Positions 1 through 12,900 of a stretch of DNA of 64,000 nt are shown here, in pieces; positions within the stretch are counted from its first letter, which is position 1, and each line of letters starts with the position of its first letter. This DNA is from Pieris napi. Lineage: Eukaryota; Arthropoda; Insecta; Lepidoptera; Pieridae. The position numbers and the translations under genes were made by a program. The notes under the pieces were generated by a model that saw nothing but the letters and a program-made list of their open reading frames with translations, was not told the origin of the DNA and ran no database searches. Where the stretch lies: positions 10,442,001-10,506,000 of the forward strand of contig NC_062246.1 of the NCBI RefSeq assembly GCF_905475465.1, given 5' to 3'.

Positions 1-929
1 GAAATACTCGTAGTATGTAACTTAAGCGGTTCAAAGCTATGTCTAATGAATTCAACACGTTTTTTTAAAGTGTAATTTACTCAGTCTGTTTTTCTACTAA
101 CCTTTGCTTGATTGTATTATTTTACTCGAACCCAGAGAACCGCATTAAGTTAATATACTTTTAATTATGGCATAGAGAATGGACTCAAGAAACCCTGGTA
201 ATTTAAAGACACTTGGATGGTAACACTTTTTGTAAGAAGAAACGATTTTGAGACATAAATATACTCAATATTATCGATTCTTTATTCAGTTTCTTCATTT
301 TATTAATTAATGAAAGGTGTCAACATTGACGGCTAAATTACTCCATTCTCTATGGACCACAACTGACGTTCGTTTAACGTTCAGATTCGAAATTCATTAC
401 TATGTATTAGTGACTTTTATGCGTTAAGCCGATACATAAAAAAGAAATGAATAGAAAATAAAAATGTTTTTAAATATTATATTTCAATAAATTGCGTTTT
501 CCTTTAGTGTTGTGGATTATAAGGATTTCCCTTTAATGATTATACGTAATTATATAAATCATCTAAATGTAAAATTGAAATGTATACAGCTACCTAAAGA
601 GTGTGCCTAGCATGAGATTAATGAGTTTCAATATTAATGTTTAGTCGTAAAAGAAAAAAAGAATTCTTTAATTTAACATATAATAATTATTTAATGACAA
701 AATAACTCATATATACTGGAGCCTAAGTAAGTCATATTTTTTCCGTATAAGAAAAATCTGTAAGATATATAAGTCCGAGTAATAAAATCCTCATTTCAAA
801 ACAATTGTCTTATGCTTGGCACACACGTGTAATTTGGACCACTAATTTCCACCCTGTTTCACGATCTTCTAACTGAACAAAATACCGCCAAAAATCACTA
901 ACACATACACAAGCTAAATTGCATTTAAA
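1..929. other. AT-rich sequence, no gene seen
   Basis: No open frame with protein character, no convincing exon flanked by splice signals and no clear terminal-repeat element was found on either strand. The stretch is mostly A/T homopolymer-rich intergenic sequence downstream of the CUEDC2 homologue. Confidence 0.5.
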
Positions 930-1973
930 TCATAAATAAATTAACATTTCGCTTAAACTTAAAACACCACTTAAAGGGCTAAACAATGGCATCAAAATCA
1001 CAGATGAGTAAAACGATAAAACTATCATAAAAATCACATTTATAATTAAATAATATTTAAAAATCACAGGTCTGAGAAAGATCTCTATACTTAAAACTAT
1101 AAGGAATACAAAATGTATGGGCGCGCTAAACTGTCGCTTTCGACATAAAAAGCAACAATTTAGCGCTCCCACCAAAGACAATTTATCTATAGCATCCCAC
1201 AGACATACCAAAAATTCCTTACCTATACTTTTCCTCACACACGATGCCATAGAATAAATAATACTGCAAGACAGCTGCCTTATAGAGAGCTTAGAATTAA
1301 CATGAAACAAATCGCTTAAATTAAGTGTGAGCCGTTTAACAAAACGCGTAAAATCAGTACTTGAAAAAGCGGATAAAATAAACGTATTAACGTTCGAACG
1401 GTGCGATGCACGCGCGGTCACTACTCTAACACTAAGACGACACCAACGCCCTAAGCGACGCGTGAAAATGACGCGAAAACGCATTACGTTTAATGAACGC
1501 GTTATGTATTGCACTTTAAATGCGAATCTCACAACCCACGTCGAAACGTGCTTAAAGCTTTTACAAGAATTAAAATATTTTGCATTGTACACACACAATT
1601 GTGTCAAAAAAGGGCACAGAGACATTGTGCGCTGTTTCCTCACATTTGTGCGTAACATTGTTAAATAACCTAACTCGAGATTTAATAGATTAAAACTTTT
1701 AATTGAGGTTTTGCTGTTCACGCTTTTAGCATAAATGCTCTCATATTGTAATGTCATTGGATCCGTCACGCGTTGTGACGCCGTTTCACTAACGTGCATT
1801 ACATTTTGACTACGAGCTAAATACATTAAAGTTAAAAGTGCCACAATTGTGACTTTAAGTGTTACAATTTTGACTTTGACAATTCGATGAAATGTCAATA
1901 ATGATATTAAACTAAGTACCACATACAGTGGCATAAGTGTCACATGTAATAGTGCGTTTTGCGTCAGTTTCAC
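930..1973 (-). other. Unexplained 347-codon open frame
   Basis: This is an uninterrupted ATG-to-stop frame of 347 codons, unusually long for such AT-rich DNA. It begins about 97 nt past the CUEDC2 stop codon on the same strand, so it could lie in that gene's 3' UTR. The predicted protein starts with a hydrophobic stretch, has a basic Arg/Cys-rich middle and ends in further hydrophobic segments rich in I, L, F and S. I recognise no family or motif. The opposite strand carries a 113-codon frame (1327-1668), so base composition may keep stops rare here. It may be a chance frame, a decayed mobile-element gene or an orphan membrane protein. Confidence 0.25.
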
Positions 1974-2069
1974 GCGAGGGGGGCTTACGAAAGGGACTAA
2001 GAGAGAGAGAAATATCGCGGTAGTGCGCCTGGCCTCCGCTCTTTCACTGTACTGACGTGGCTTTAAAGG

Positions 2070-5000
2070 TTAAGGGCAATGCGGTTTTTTGGGTTTCTTT
2101 AAGTTTTCCTCCTCGTCGCCGGATTTTGGCACCTGCAATTTGTGAATTCCGTAAAAGTTGGGACTAGAAATGAGTCCATTGTGTAAGGTCGTCCGCAATG
2201 AAGATATATTATTGTAAATAAAAAAATAATTTTTGTAATGAGAAATAAAGTTCTTTAAACATTATATTATTTTTATTATGGGTTTCGCTTATCATTTTGA
2301 AATAATACATTTTTAATCTATAGGACAAAACTGTACATAAAATGTAGGTCGTTATTTGGTTAGTAACCAAATTACTCCTAACAGATATAATAATATTATA
2401 CTCTCTCCAACATACATATATTTTATACTTCTTTAATTCAAGTGTTCAAAAGCCTTTTGACAGCGTCAATATAATTCAGTATATAGTATATACTGTGTCA
2501 ATCACAGACTAAAATTTCTATGTATTTTTAGAAATAGTTTTTATATACTATTTATGTAAAAATTGTTTTAAATTTTAATACTAATTACAAATATTCCATT
2601 GTAAGAGCAGAATGAACACACAAAATGACTCACCTCAGTGTATCTTTCTCCCTTCAAAGAGACAATCTTATTGTCTCTGTATCGGACCATCTTCTTTGGC
2701 TCAATTTTAGGTGCCAACGGCTTATGTTCTTTTGTCACCGCGTCTTTGTCTACGTACGAGTATCTGAAATTTTATTTTCTTTTATTTTACAATGAAACTT
2801 ACAGCTAAAAAAGGTTCAATAATATACATACAATCATACAATTAATATGATGAAGGCCAATCATCAGTTTTCACACTTAGTATTGATTTAAATCAATACT
2901 AAATAATATTAAAAAATAATAATAAATATAATATTAATAAATATTTATTTATTTAATTTTTCAAATGTAAACTGAACTTTATTGAATATAATGACTCCTT
3001 TTCCAGTCTTTGATTATTTAGTTGGAATTAATTATTTGCATGCAATCAAAAACTATTTTTAATAATGCCAAAGAAGTAATAATAACTTCTTACGCGCGTA
3101 CATAAGTACACGCACCCTTTTTTTAAATTAATGATTATTAGGGGTTAACCCACCTCCTAATGATCCTATTTTTGAGCTCATTATCGTCGCACAGTGGCTG
3201 CTTAGCAGCGGAATGTATGGCAGCCGCAGATAATGCCTGTCCTTGTTCGCGACGGTGTAATATGGTCGCGGCGGCTCGCTCTGGATCGCCACATGCTATT
3301 GAAATGCAGTGTTTTATCTGAAAAATATTAAAATATATTAGCGGTAAGTTCCGTACGTCAAAAATCATATTGGATTTTGACTTATTGGAGTCATAATATA
3401 TTAATCGTTGAAAATGTAACTTGTAATTTTTGAAGTTATAATTCTTTGGGCGCGTTAGGAAAAAATGATGAGTAAATTTTTACGATGCGCGCGCACACCG
3501 TCACAAAAAATCGACACCCTGAAGTTAGCTGTAGTCCACATTTTAGATTTTGCTATTGTTAGTGTCGTTTTATCTACAAACGTAGAATAAGGCGAAAGAT
3601 AAAAAATATCTTATTACGCCATAGAAGTATAACTTCTTGTAAATGAGTGTACACACACAGTTGTTTTAAGAGATCGTTACAAACAAGATATCTAAAATTT
3701 CTCCTTATAATATTAGTCTAGACAAGCAAAGCAACTTATTAGAAGACTGCAGTCATTTAAGAACTATAACCCAAAGCATACTGTGTTCAGTTTTTTTTAA
3801 ATTAAATGTTTGGACATATTTATTTACACTTCGTTTATACAAAAACATACATATAAAAGACATAGTATAGTTAGCTATCTAACTAAACTAACTAGTAAAT
3901 CTTATAGGCTTGACTTGCCATCAGGAATTTCAACCGTGAAACGAATATTTTGGAAGACGAAAAATAAAAAATATCGTACTTCGAATTTTTGGAAACTCAT
4001 GCGCCTGTCTCATCTTTAATTATATTGTATTATACTGTTTATGAACACATAAAAACTCTTCATAAAAATATCTAGATCTCGATTATAATAAAATAACATT
4101 AACAATTGCCAGATACAAAAATTATACCTCCATAGCACAAGAGTTAGGAAACATCTCAGTGAGAACTCGGCATTGGTCTGCGTATTCTTCATTATACGTC
4201 GGCTCAACCAGAAGACGTTCCGCTGTTTCGGAACTTTCAGAGTTTGAGTGTGAGCTGAAAAAAAAGAGGTATTTCATAGGAGCTCGATATATATGAGGGA
4301 GCTTCAAAGAGCTCGCATATGATTTGTTAAGTATGATTTTTTTAGTTCACGATGCAAGAGCGACACAAAGATATCCTATCGTATCTTTCTTATTTGTCTT
4401 CTTATATTTATTTTAATGAAAGGCTAGAGAGCAGTGTTGGGCCTCCGATTTCAGTATCTGCTACGTGATCATTGATTTCTTTTTTTTTCAAATAGGCAAT
4501 TATTTTCCATTTCAATGTATTTTATTTCTTCGTCAATTATTAATGCAAAAATGTTGTTTCGTTATCGATAAATATCGGACATCGATGTTGGGCTTTCGAT
4601 TATGACATCGATGTCAATATCGATCATCCCTAGTCAACACTCACTTGTACGGTGAAGGAAAACACGAGGACCACATGCCTTAGACGCAGAAATAGAAGGC
4701 GTGGCACAAAAGGCATTATACTTGCTTGATAAGCAAATAGAAATGATCACAAAGCAAACTAAAATCTGAAGTCAAGATCTGTTGTTACACGCTTTTTTAT
4801 GAGGCCTGGGGGCCTACCATGAACTTTCTTAAAACGATCCAGTTGAGATGCAGTTGAATTTAGGTACCTAAAGTCAATCGCATTTTTTCGTACCATGACC
4901 GCCTATAAGCTGAAACGTATTTGCATCGCAAGACCGAATGAAAGAACGATAATTTTGTTTGTGGTTTCTATGTAAGTTTAGAAATTTAACTGTCAAACTT

Positions 5001-8000
5001 ACTTCGACAGATGTTTCTATAAAAATAAATAAAATATAAAATTATTTTAAATAATTCATCAATTACAATAAGCTATTATGTCTTAATATATATTTATTTA
5101 ATATAAAACTATTCTTTTGATATATTTTAAATTTAAAGTTTTCTGGTGCTGTGCAGTTGACACTTATTATTTTTAAACGTTTCCTTCAAATTTTGATAGG
5201 AGCTTTCAATATATTTGGTGTTTACAAAATTTCGGTTTCATAAATATAGTTTTACAAATTGTTTAACTTATAAAATAATATGATGGGGTAAGTATTGTTC
5301 AAAAATTGGTTTATTAAAAATAAATATCTATATCGAAGTGAATTGCTGATATTAAACTCTTTGCATAAGATATTACAATCAACCTATTACTCGAAAATCA
5401 TCAAGTAAATAATGATAAAAAATGATTCCTTAATATTTTACAAATTCAATTTATACGTTAACTAATTCATATAATATAAATAATTCTATTGTCTTTACAG
5501 CTTAAACCTGACAAACTCGCTGAATTGAGAGAAGAAAATATATAAATGAATATATGTTTATATCCAATTGAACATTGCCTGATTCAAGACAAGACAAGAC
5601 AAGATTTTTCTATCTTGATGGAGTCATCCTAACTAAATAAATACTGTTATTGTAATACTTTCAAATGGCTTATTATTTACACATTATAAATTTGAGAAAC
5701 ACCTCTGTTTTTTTAAAGAAAAAGCAGAGGAGAATAATACAATTCATGAACATAATGAGGAAAAATTTAACTATAATAAAAATCTACTAGTGATATGGCA
5801 TTATTATTTATTGTAAATATGATATATTGGGGAATTATGTTTTTGTTAGACATGCCTAAATAATTAATTAAAATATTATTGAACCATGTGCAATTATTTG
5901 TAGGTACACTGAAATCTTCAATGAGTCAAAGTAGTTAATCTATAATAAATTATAAAATCAATATCTTCGAAGTCGGTAGAAGGGCATTGCCGTCTTGTTT
6001 CTCATCTCCGTCGATATTTTAATAATTTATTTATTATCACACTCTCTAAACTCAAAATACCCCAAAATATAAAAATTATATATTTTTTCATATGTTAGCC
6101 ATAGTAGATAAATCTTATTATTTTAACTTTATTAACAAGTTTATAAAAAATATTGAATTTTATAGGTTCTAAACTATTATTTGGACATTTCGATACAAAA
6201 AAGTTGAACAAAAAGTAACTTTTTTAGAATCGCTTATCCTGTCATAGTTGGAAGGCGCAACTGTCAAATTTCGGTTCAGCCGAGCGGTCATGGTACGGAT
6301 TTTCATACAAATTGAACGAACGAAATCTGATAATCGCTAAGGTCACGTGGGAACCTAAACTGTCTCGTTTTTTCGATGTCATGGTACGAATTAGCGATGC
6401 ATCTCAGTTGTAGGTTGTCAATAGGCTCGCAATAAGAGTTCATGGTAGGCCCCCTGAGCTCCCATTAGTGAACGGATGTAAAAATGTGTTTAACCTTACC
6501 TTATTTATAAAAACTTAATTATTCTTTAATAAACTATAATAAAATTTACATAGATCTTTAATGTTCTACTTTCGAATAATATTTATACAAATAAACATAC
6601 ATTGAATCTACTTTTCTATTACTTAAGTATTAAAAGTGAAAAAAAACAATACAATTTATTCGTCGCCATAGCTTATAATATGATGTAAATTCTTTTCTCC
6701 ATGCACTTAGATCAAGCATGGAGAATACAAAAAAAACGTTCATTTAATAAAAAAATATACACAAGGTAAATTAATTTTTTTTTTTTTTTGTGAACTCACT
6801 CTACGAACTAGATAAATATTTCGATAGTGTCGGACACAGCATTCAGTAGGGGCAACGTATTTGTTAACAGGGATCTGTGCAACAAACTGGTTCTGGCCCT
6901 GGTTATCGCAAACAACCTTGGCCTTCGCACATTTCCCATAGGTACAAAGAAACCAAGAGAATAGGTTTGACTACATGCATTATCCCACATGCATACAATT
7001 CAAGAAATTGTTTGCATAGCAAATATGCAAGACATTTTGCATGTATTAAGTTGTGTGCCCATACCTGATTCCGGGTAAATAATAAATGAATGAACAGAGT
7101 AGCGAATGCAAGCATATGTTTACCTTAAGTACTTACTATTGAAGGTTCTACACAAATATACAAATGTGAAACTTACCGATTAGCCTTGGTGCTTGGCGGC
7201 AGCATGTCGCTTAGATTAAGTAGAGTCAAACTAATTTTGTCACTCCCAGCCGAATCATCTGAAATATCAATCAATTAAATTTCTAATAAACCAATATGAT
7301 TTTTTCTTCATTCATATTTTTAAAATATAAGAATGCAAGTAACTTCTTACTGCCTTTATTATTCATAATATATATTTATCTCACATTATTAATAAAAACT
7401 AATATAATATATATTCAGTTGACATAGTCCATACAATAATTTTATGGTACACTTTAATTTTATTCAATTACATATGGATTGTGGAGACCAAAAGGAGATT
7501 AAAATAATCATGGGTGCAACAGAATTGCTATATAGAGTTTTGTCTAGTCCAAAGTGTTAATTGCTACAACCCTACAATTATTAATTTTGACTAACCATGA
7601 GTAGAGTTACTATCACACTCATCCCGGCGGGAGATCTCAGCTTCTAATTCCAAAACCCAAGCACAGACAACCTCTGTGTTAATATGTTCAAATTCTGGGA
7701 TATAAGCTGACATGAACTCTACAAAACCTGTAATAATAAATTTCTATATTGGAAACTTATATTTCATTAAGCCACACAAGTTTGAAGCCATTTATGAATT
7801 ACCACTAATATGTTATCCGGATTTAAAGATAGAGCCCATCAACATTATATAAATAAAAAATAAATAAAGAGGAAAAAACCAATACAAATAAATAAGTATT
7901 TGTATCTTTTAAAATAGAAAGTCACACAAGTGAGATTAACTAAAATTTTTGAACAAAATGAAAGAAAGTAAGTTGTCAGCAAATTATTATTTACTGTTTA

Positions 8001-8434
8001 CAAATATAGAGTATAGTCTAGACTTAATTTAATATTCATTTATTCCAAATTTAACCATTGCATATTTTTTAAACACATTCACATGAAGCTTTTTATTTTA
8101 TACAATATGTAGAAAAGTATGGCTATACGTGATTAGTATATTATTAAAATGTAATAATTTAAATAATACGCGACTATTCTTATAGGAGTAAAAGATGGGA
8201 TATAAATTGTATCGTACGCGAAAAGTATTGTTTTAATATGGGATCAATTTTTATAAGTAATTGCTTACCTTCTACATCAAAACAGGAGTCTTGCGATGCT
8301 ATTTCTAGAATTGAAATTACGTAGGAGAGAGCAATATCATCTATAACACTTAAATCAGCTGTTGGGATGTTTTTCTTAATAAAATGAAATAAACTCTCCT
8401 TAATGAGATTTTCTTGTTGTGCTATGGCACTCAT
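2070..8434 (-). CDS. CUEDC2: CUE domain-containing protein 2 homologue, 7 exons, 287 aa
   Basis: Coding exons in transcript order are 8269-8434, 7596-7727, 7177-7258, 4128-4254, 3154-3317, 2634-2763 and 2070-2132. All introns are GT-AG and phases agree throughout, giving 864 nt or 287 aa, the same length as the human protein as I recall it. The N-terminal region has the family pattern TADLSVIDDIALSYV, then FVEFMSAYIPEF. A CUE domain lies at about residues 151-192 with its MFP motif at 161-163. The C-terminal block contains CDDNELK, then PLAPK and KMVRYRDNKIVSLKGERY, matching the CUEDC2 tail region. CUE domains bind ubiquitin; the mammalian protein is linked to NF-kB and cell-cycle regulation, and the insect role is not known to me. 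The last exon (lysine-rich, ending HCP) differs from the vertebrate KYRFH end and is the least certain part. Confidence 0.86.
4808..6454. mobile_element. 1.65 kb terminal-inverted-repeat element in CUEDC2 intron 3
   Basis: The left end reads GGGGGCCTACCATGAACT and the right end is its reverse complement. Looser inverted similarity continues inward, with GTTGAGATGCA and TCGTACCATGAC present in both arms. The interior is AT-rich with no transposase frame, so this is a non-autonomous DNA element. A target duplication could not be fixed, so the superfamily is open. Confidence 0.6.
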
Positions 8435-8985
8435 TTTTCCCTAAAACAGTATAGTTTGTAGTGTAAATTGGAAATTAATACATTAAATTCATTAAGGCGT
8501 TACGACTTGTTAAACAAAGAAAAAGCTGGGTTAATTATTATTTATGGAACAGTTTATTAAGTTCAAAGTAACATAAAATACTCACAAACACAACTGGAGC
8601 GTTTAAGTTATAAATTAATGAATTTTCATGGAAAAACTGGAACACGGAGGAAAGCTGTGAAAAATCAATACAAAATCACAAACGAAGTTTTAAATAACAA
8701 TAATGACGTTTTACCACAGATTACGTTTAACACTCCGGGTCTGCAACTACAGGTTCAGCTGTCGCAATATAGACCTATTCTTACTCTGTGATATAAATAT
8801 TGTTTGATCGACTGCAGCTTGAGGTAGAGACGGGACTTGGTTTATATTTTGCAGATTGTATCATACATACAAATACAAATTTTTATACAAATCATACATT
8901 TGTAGCCACATACTTCTTGTTTTAAAATTCAAATAATATTTTTTTTGTCAGGTCACATTTTTCAACAGTAAATATCATGTACAAA
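8435..8985. other. 5' flank of the CUEDC2 homologue
   Basis: AT-rich spacer between the CUEDC2 start codon and a LINE fragment. It should contain the CUEDC2 promoter and 5' UTR, but I could not point to a defined promoter element. Confidence 0.4.
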
Positions 8986-9863
8986 TGAGAGAAGAGGAAC
9001 ATGATCAATCGACCCTAAATGAGCTACGTATTTATACTGATTGCTCAAAAACAGTAGCTCCGGCACTGGAATATTTTCTCTTGATCTCTACAATAACATT
9101 AACCTTACGCTCTAAAGGCCCGGCACCGGCACCTACAGCCATACCGCGGTTAGGAATTAATAAAGTATTAGATTCGTATCTGAAAGTGCGTCTGTACTGA
9201 TGGCGTTAGAAAACAAAAAGACGAACAACAAATACTACTGGATAGTTAACATGAACTGGAAGCAATAACCCTGATAAACAGGGTTACCCTACAGTGGATA
9301 AAAGGACACAGAGGATCTCTCGGCAATAATGTTGCCGACGAGCTCGCAAAGAGAGGATCCGTAATGAAGGCGGCTGGCCCGTACTCGTCCTTACCTTGCC
9401 CTTCTCGCAAGGGCGAACCTGGATTCGCCAAAGATCCACAGAACTCCAAAATCACCGGTGGTCGCGAAACGCAGACTGTAGACAGTCCAAAATGGCTACC
9501 AGCAGTAAACCCGCTAGTGAAAAAGCGAATTAATTTCAAAATAATGATTGGGATAACTACGGGCCACTGTCTTCTTAATAAACATCTATTATCCTTGGCC
9601 CGACAGGCAGTCCTTTGTGCAGAGGCTGTTTCAGCGCAGAGGATTCAGTCACCCACGTAGTCCTGGAATGCGTGGCTGTGGCTTTCCAACGAACAGAAAT
9701 GCTCGGTGCAGTGAGGTCTCTCAGGAATCTTCTGAGCTTATGGAAGTCACAACTGACCAAATGGGAACGAAGTGCGGAAACTGAGTCCTCACTTCATAGT
9801 ACATATATACTACCACAAAAGGGAAATTATTTATTGAAACAACTTAATAAACTTGAACTTTAA
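8986..9863 (+). pseudogene. Non-LTR retrotransposon fragment: RNase H and C-terminal region
   Basis: Broken frames together read like the 3' part of a LINE polyprotein. An RNase H start (IYTDCSK, for the usual TDGS) lies near 9029. A later block has LQWIKGHRG then NNVADELAKRG (about 9286-9360), typical of RNase H. It is followed by ITTGHCLLNKHL and a zinc-knuckle-like CRGC...THVVLEC (about 9550-9675). Frameshifts and an unrelated stretch around 9070-9240 break it. It ends near an AATAAA-like sequence at about 9845. It sits between two minus-strand genes. Confidence 0.75.
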
Positions 9864-9993
9864 TATTCAATTATTTGTTTAATTATTTTTCATTTCACAG
9901 TTTAACATATTTAATTTTGTTTAATTCCTTAAATATGTACATATATTTAAATCAAGTTTGATTAAATTTCTTTGATTTATATTTAACAGAATA

Positions 9994-12900
9994 TTACGAA
10001 TAACTGGACAATTTTAACTCTTGAAGCATATCAAAAACGGTCTCGACTAATCGATATTTCATGTTAAAAGTCGTACGACGAGCATCCACTGATCCATACG
10101 ACATATTCAATGTGAATAGGTCTGGGTAAAACTGAAACAGAATTTTTTCAAACTTATTCAGAAGTAATAAAATACAATATAATATCATTTCTTTATTGTA
10201 TAAATGTATTTGCTGCAGTATACGAAATTCATTTAAGTAAATTGCCTATTCTTAGCCTCAAAAAGGCGGGACAGAAGTATAACTAGTAGAGTTACAGATT
10301 ACATGTAGGGATGTGAAAAAATAATCGATTATTAAAAAAATCGATTAAAATCGATTTTTTAAAAAGTAAAAATCGATTTTTTTACGCGATTTTTATATTT
10401 AAAATAATCGATTAATAATCGATTATTTTTATAATTGAAAATCAATCATAGTCATTTTTTATCTGCCACCTCCCGACATTATGTCTGGTCTTTTATAACC
10501 CGGACCTCGAACTATTAGGGATATTCGATACACAACGATGTTTACAATGCAATACATTAAATCCGATTCTTTGAAGATGTATTGATGTACTCGATGCATT
10601 GATGTTTTTTTGTAAAACATCGAAAGGATGATAAAACCAGTTAATTTTACAAAAACTCGAGTTTGAATGGAACACTATAATTTAAAAGTAAAATAAATTT
10701 ATTCAGCAGCACAAGACTACATACAATTAAAAAGACAACAAAAATACTGCAATGTGCTACTGAAAAGGCATACACTCGACATTTATCAAAATTACCTAAA
10801 ATCTATCAAAACGAGATTAAGTTAATTTCGATTTTGATTATTCTTAAACGTTAATTTGTGTTTATAATTTCTATTGTTTATTTTTAGTTTAAAAAAACCA
10901 TGAAAAATAAAATATTTAAAGTTTTTATTTTGAAATTATTCAAAAATTAGGAAAAAATCGATTATTTATTAATCGATTTTTCATGCTAAAAAAATAATCG
11001 ATTAATAAAAAATCGATTTTTTATGCAGAATGTCACATCCCTAATTACATGTGAAAAATCTAGATAAGATATACCATTATGACTTCATCGGCGATATGAT
11101 TCTAAGGTTTTTAAATTTGCTCAATGTATCTACAAATATTACCAATAGCAATGCTGGAGCCATTCTTAATCAGATTAGTTCTGGACATACCTGCATGCCC
11201 ATAGCTGGGTCAGTATCAAATTCTGAAGATAGCTCGTTGCATTTGAGTATTACTGCCTTCTGCGGTGTTGAGTGAAGTAGTTGAAATTTACCCTGAAATT
11301 ATCATCATCAACTTCTTTTTCAATACTTGTTGTTAGATAACTATGGTCCAACAACAATATTTTTGTTAACTGAATGAATTCGATGAAATCTCAGTTATAA
11401 ATCTAGACCATCGTTTCTCAAGCATTTTTATGTCGCGACCCACGAAAAAGCCGAAAAGTTAAGTAAAACAGTCTTGCGACTCCGTCACTGTACAATTATA
11501 ATAGTATGTACATAGTGCGATATTATTAACGAATCTTTTTATTTTTCACAGATCGCGACCCCCTTTTAAAACAAATTCGACTCGACCCCCCGCTTGAGAA
11601 ACGATGATATATGACAAATATCATTTCACTTCGCTCGCTATCGCATAAGACGTTGCCTAAACTCTTTGATAACAAAGTAATATAAATCTTTTTAACTCTT
11701 TTAAAAATATAACGTAACGATGAAATTCTTATAATGTTCGTGTATGCCACAAATAGGTACGAAAACTGAAAAATTAAATCACAACAGTAACTTAAAAGGT
11801 TTTATTTCCTAAGTATGTTATTAGACCAATTTGAATATAAGGTATAATACCTCTCTCTTCTTATCAACAGCTTCGCGTAATTGCATTATAATGTTTCGAC
11901 TTCCAGCTGCTTGGTTCCAGCTACAACATATGTAAGAAATAAGATATACATATGTGAAAATGGTTTAAGAACTTACGAATCAGGCGCAGAGCTAACCAGA
12001 TCCATGCAACTTCCTCGCAATCGAGTACCCCGCGATATCGCGTTACACAAATCCCGAGGGGAATTTTTGTATCGAAGAAGTCGCACGGGTTCGATGAGCG
12101 TTCGCAAATATACAAAAACAAGGTGAATTCATAAATAGCAATTTGGTAGGAATACTTACTAATTTTACGAATAACCTATTTTACGAAATAGAAGGGATAG
12201 GATATTCTATATAATATAGAAATTACTTATACGAATACTTAAAAAGTGTCGTAAAATCAGTAGTTTTTATTCATAATTAACATACGCTCTTGTAAGTCAC
12301 GAAAAAATTACCGGCTCCATTGAAAATTATAAGCCCTTGATAGAAAGGCCATAGCATGATAATTGTGCCTCTCGGCCACCCACTCCTTTGGACAAGAGCC
12401 TTCTAGATGGTTATGTCCGTCAAAGTCAGGGAAGAAATCGCACGCCGCCTCACGCATAATCTAAAACATTTAAATTCCCATATATCTTCGCCAGATACCT
12501 TAGTAAAGTACAGAGAGTATGTCGAATTAAAAACTTTGCAACAATCCTGACGGAATCACAAGTGGGGCCGACAAATATTTAAAACTGTTTTGCTATTTCG
12601 TCACATAATTTGTCTGGAATTATCGAGGTTTGAAGCCGTTCAGATGTCAAATCAAAATATCAATTATGGATATTCTTATAGGTACAAAGTAATGTATTTA
12701 CTGCCAGTAATTGAGGCGTAGACTAGACGAGAAGAACTGGCAATAAACTCTCCACCATATTTTTATTACATAAGTTTTTGGCTTTACAAAATGTTTCTTC
12801 CTACTAGCAACCATTACTCCATCTTGAAACAATTTTTATAGAATAAATGATGAGCTAAGATCCTGTGCCTGCTAATCCGGCCGTATCGCATCGTTGTTTT

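Noticed and set aside
1327..1668. 113-codon plus-strand frame, basic
   Set aside because: Overlaps the longer minus-strand frame, has no family likeness and no splice or poly-A context; neither is secure, so only the longer one is listed.
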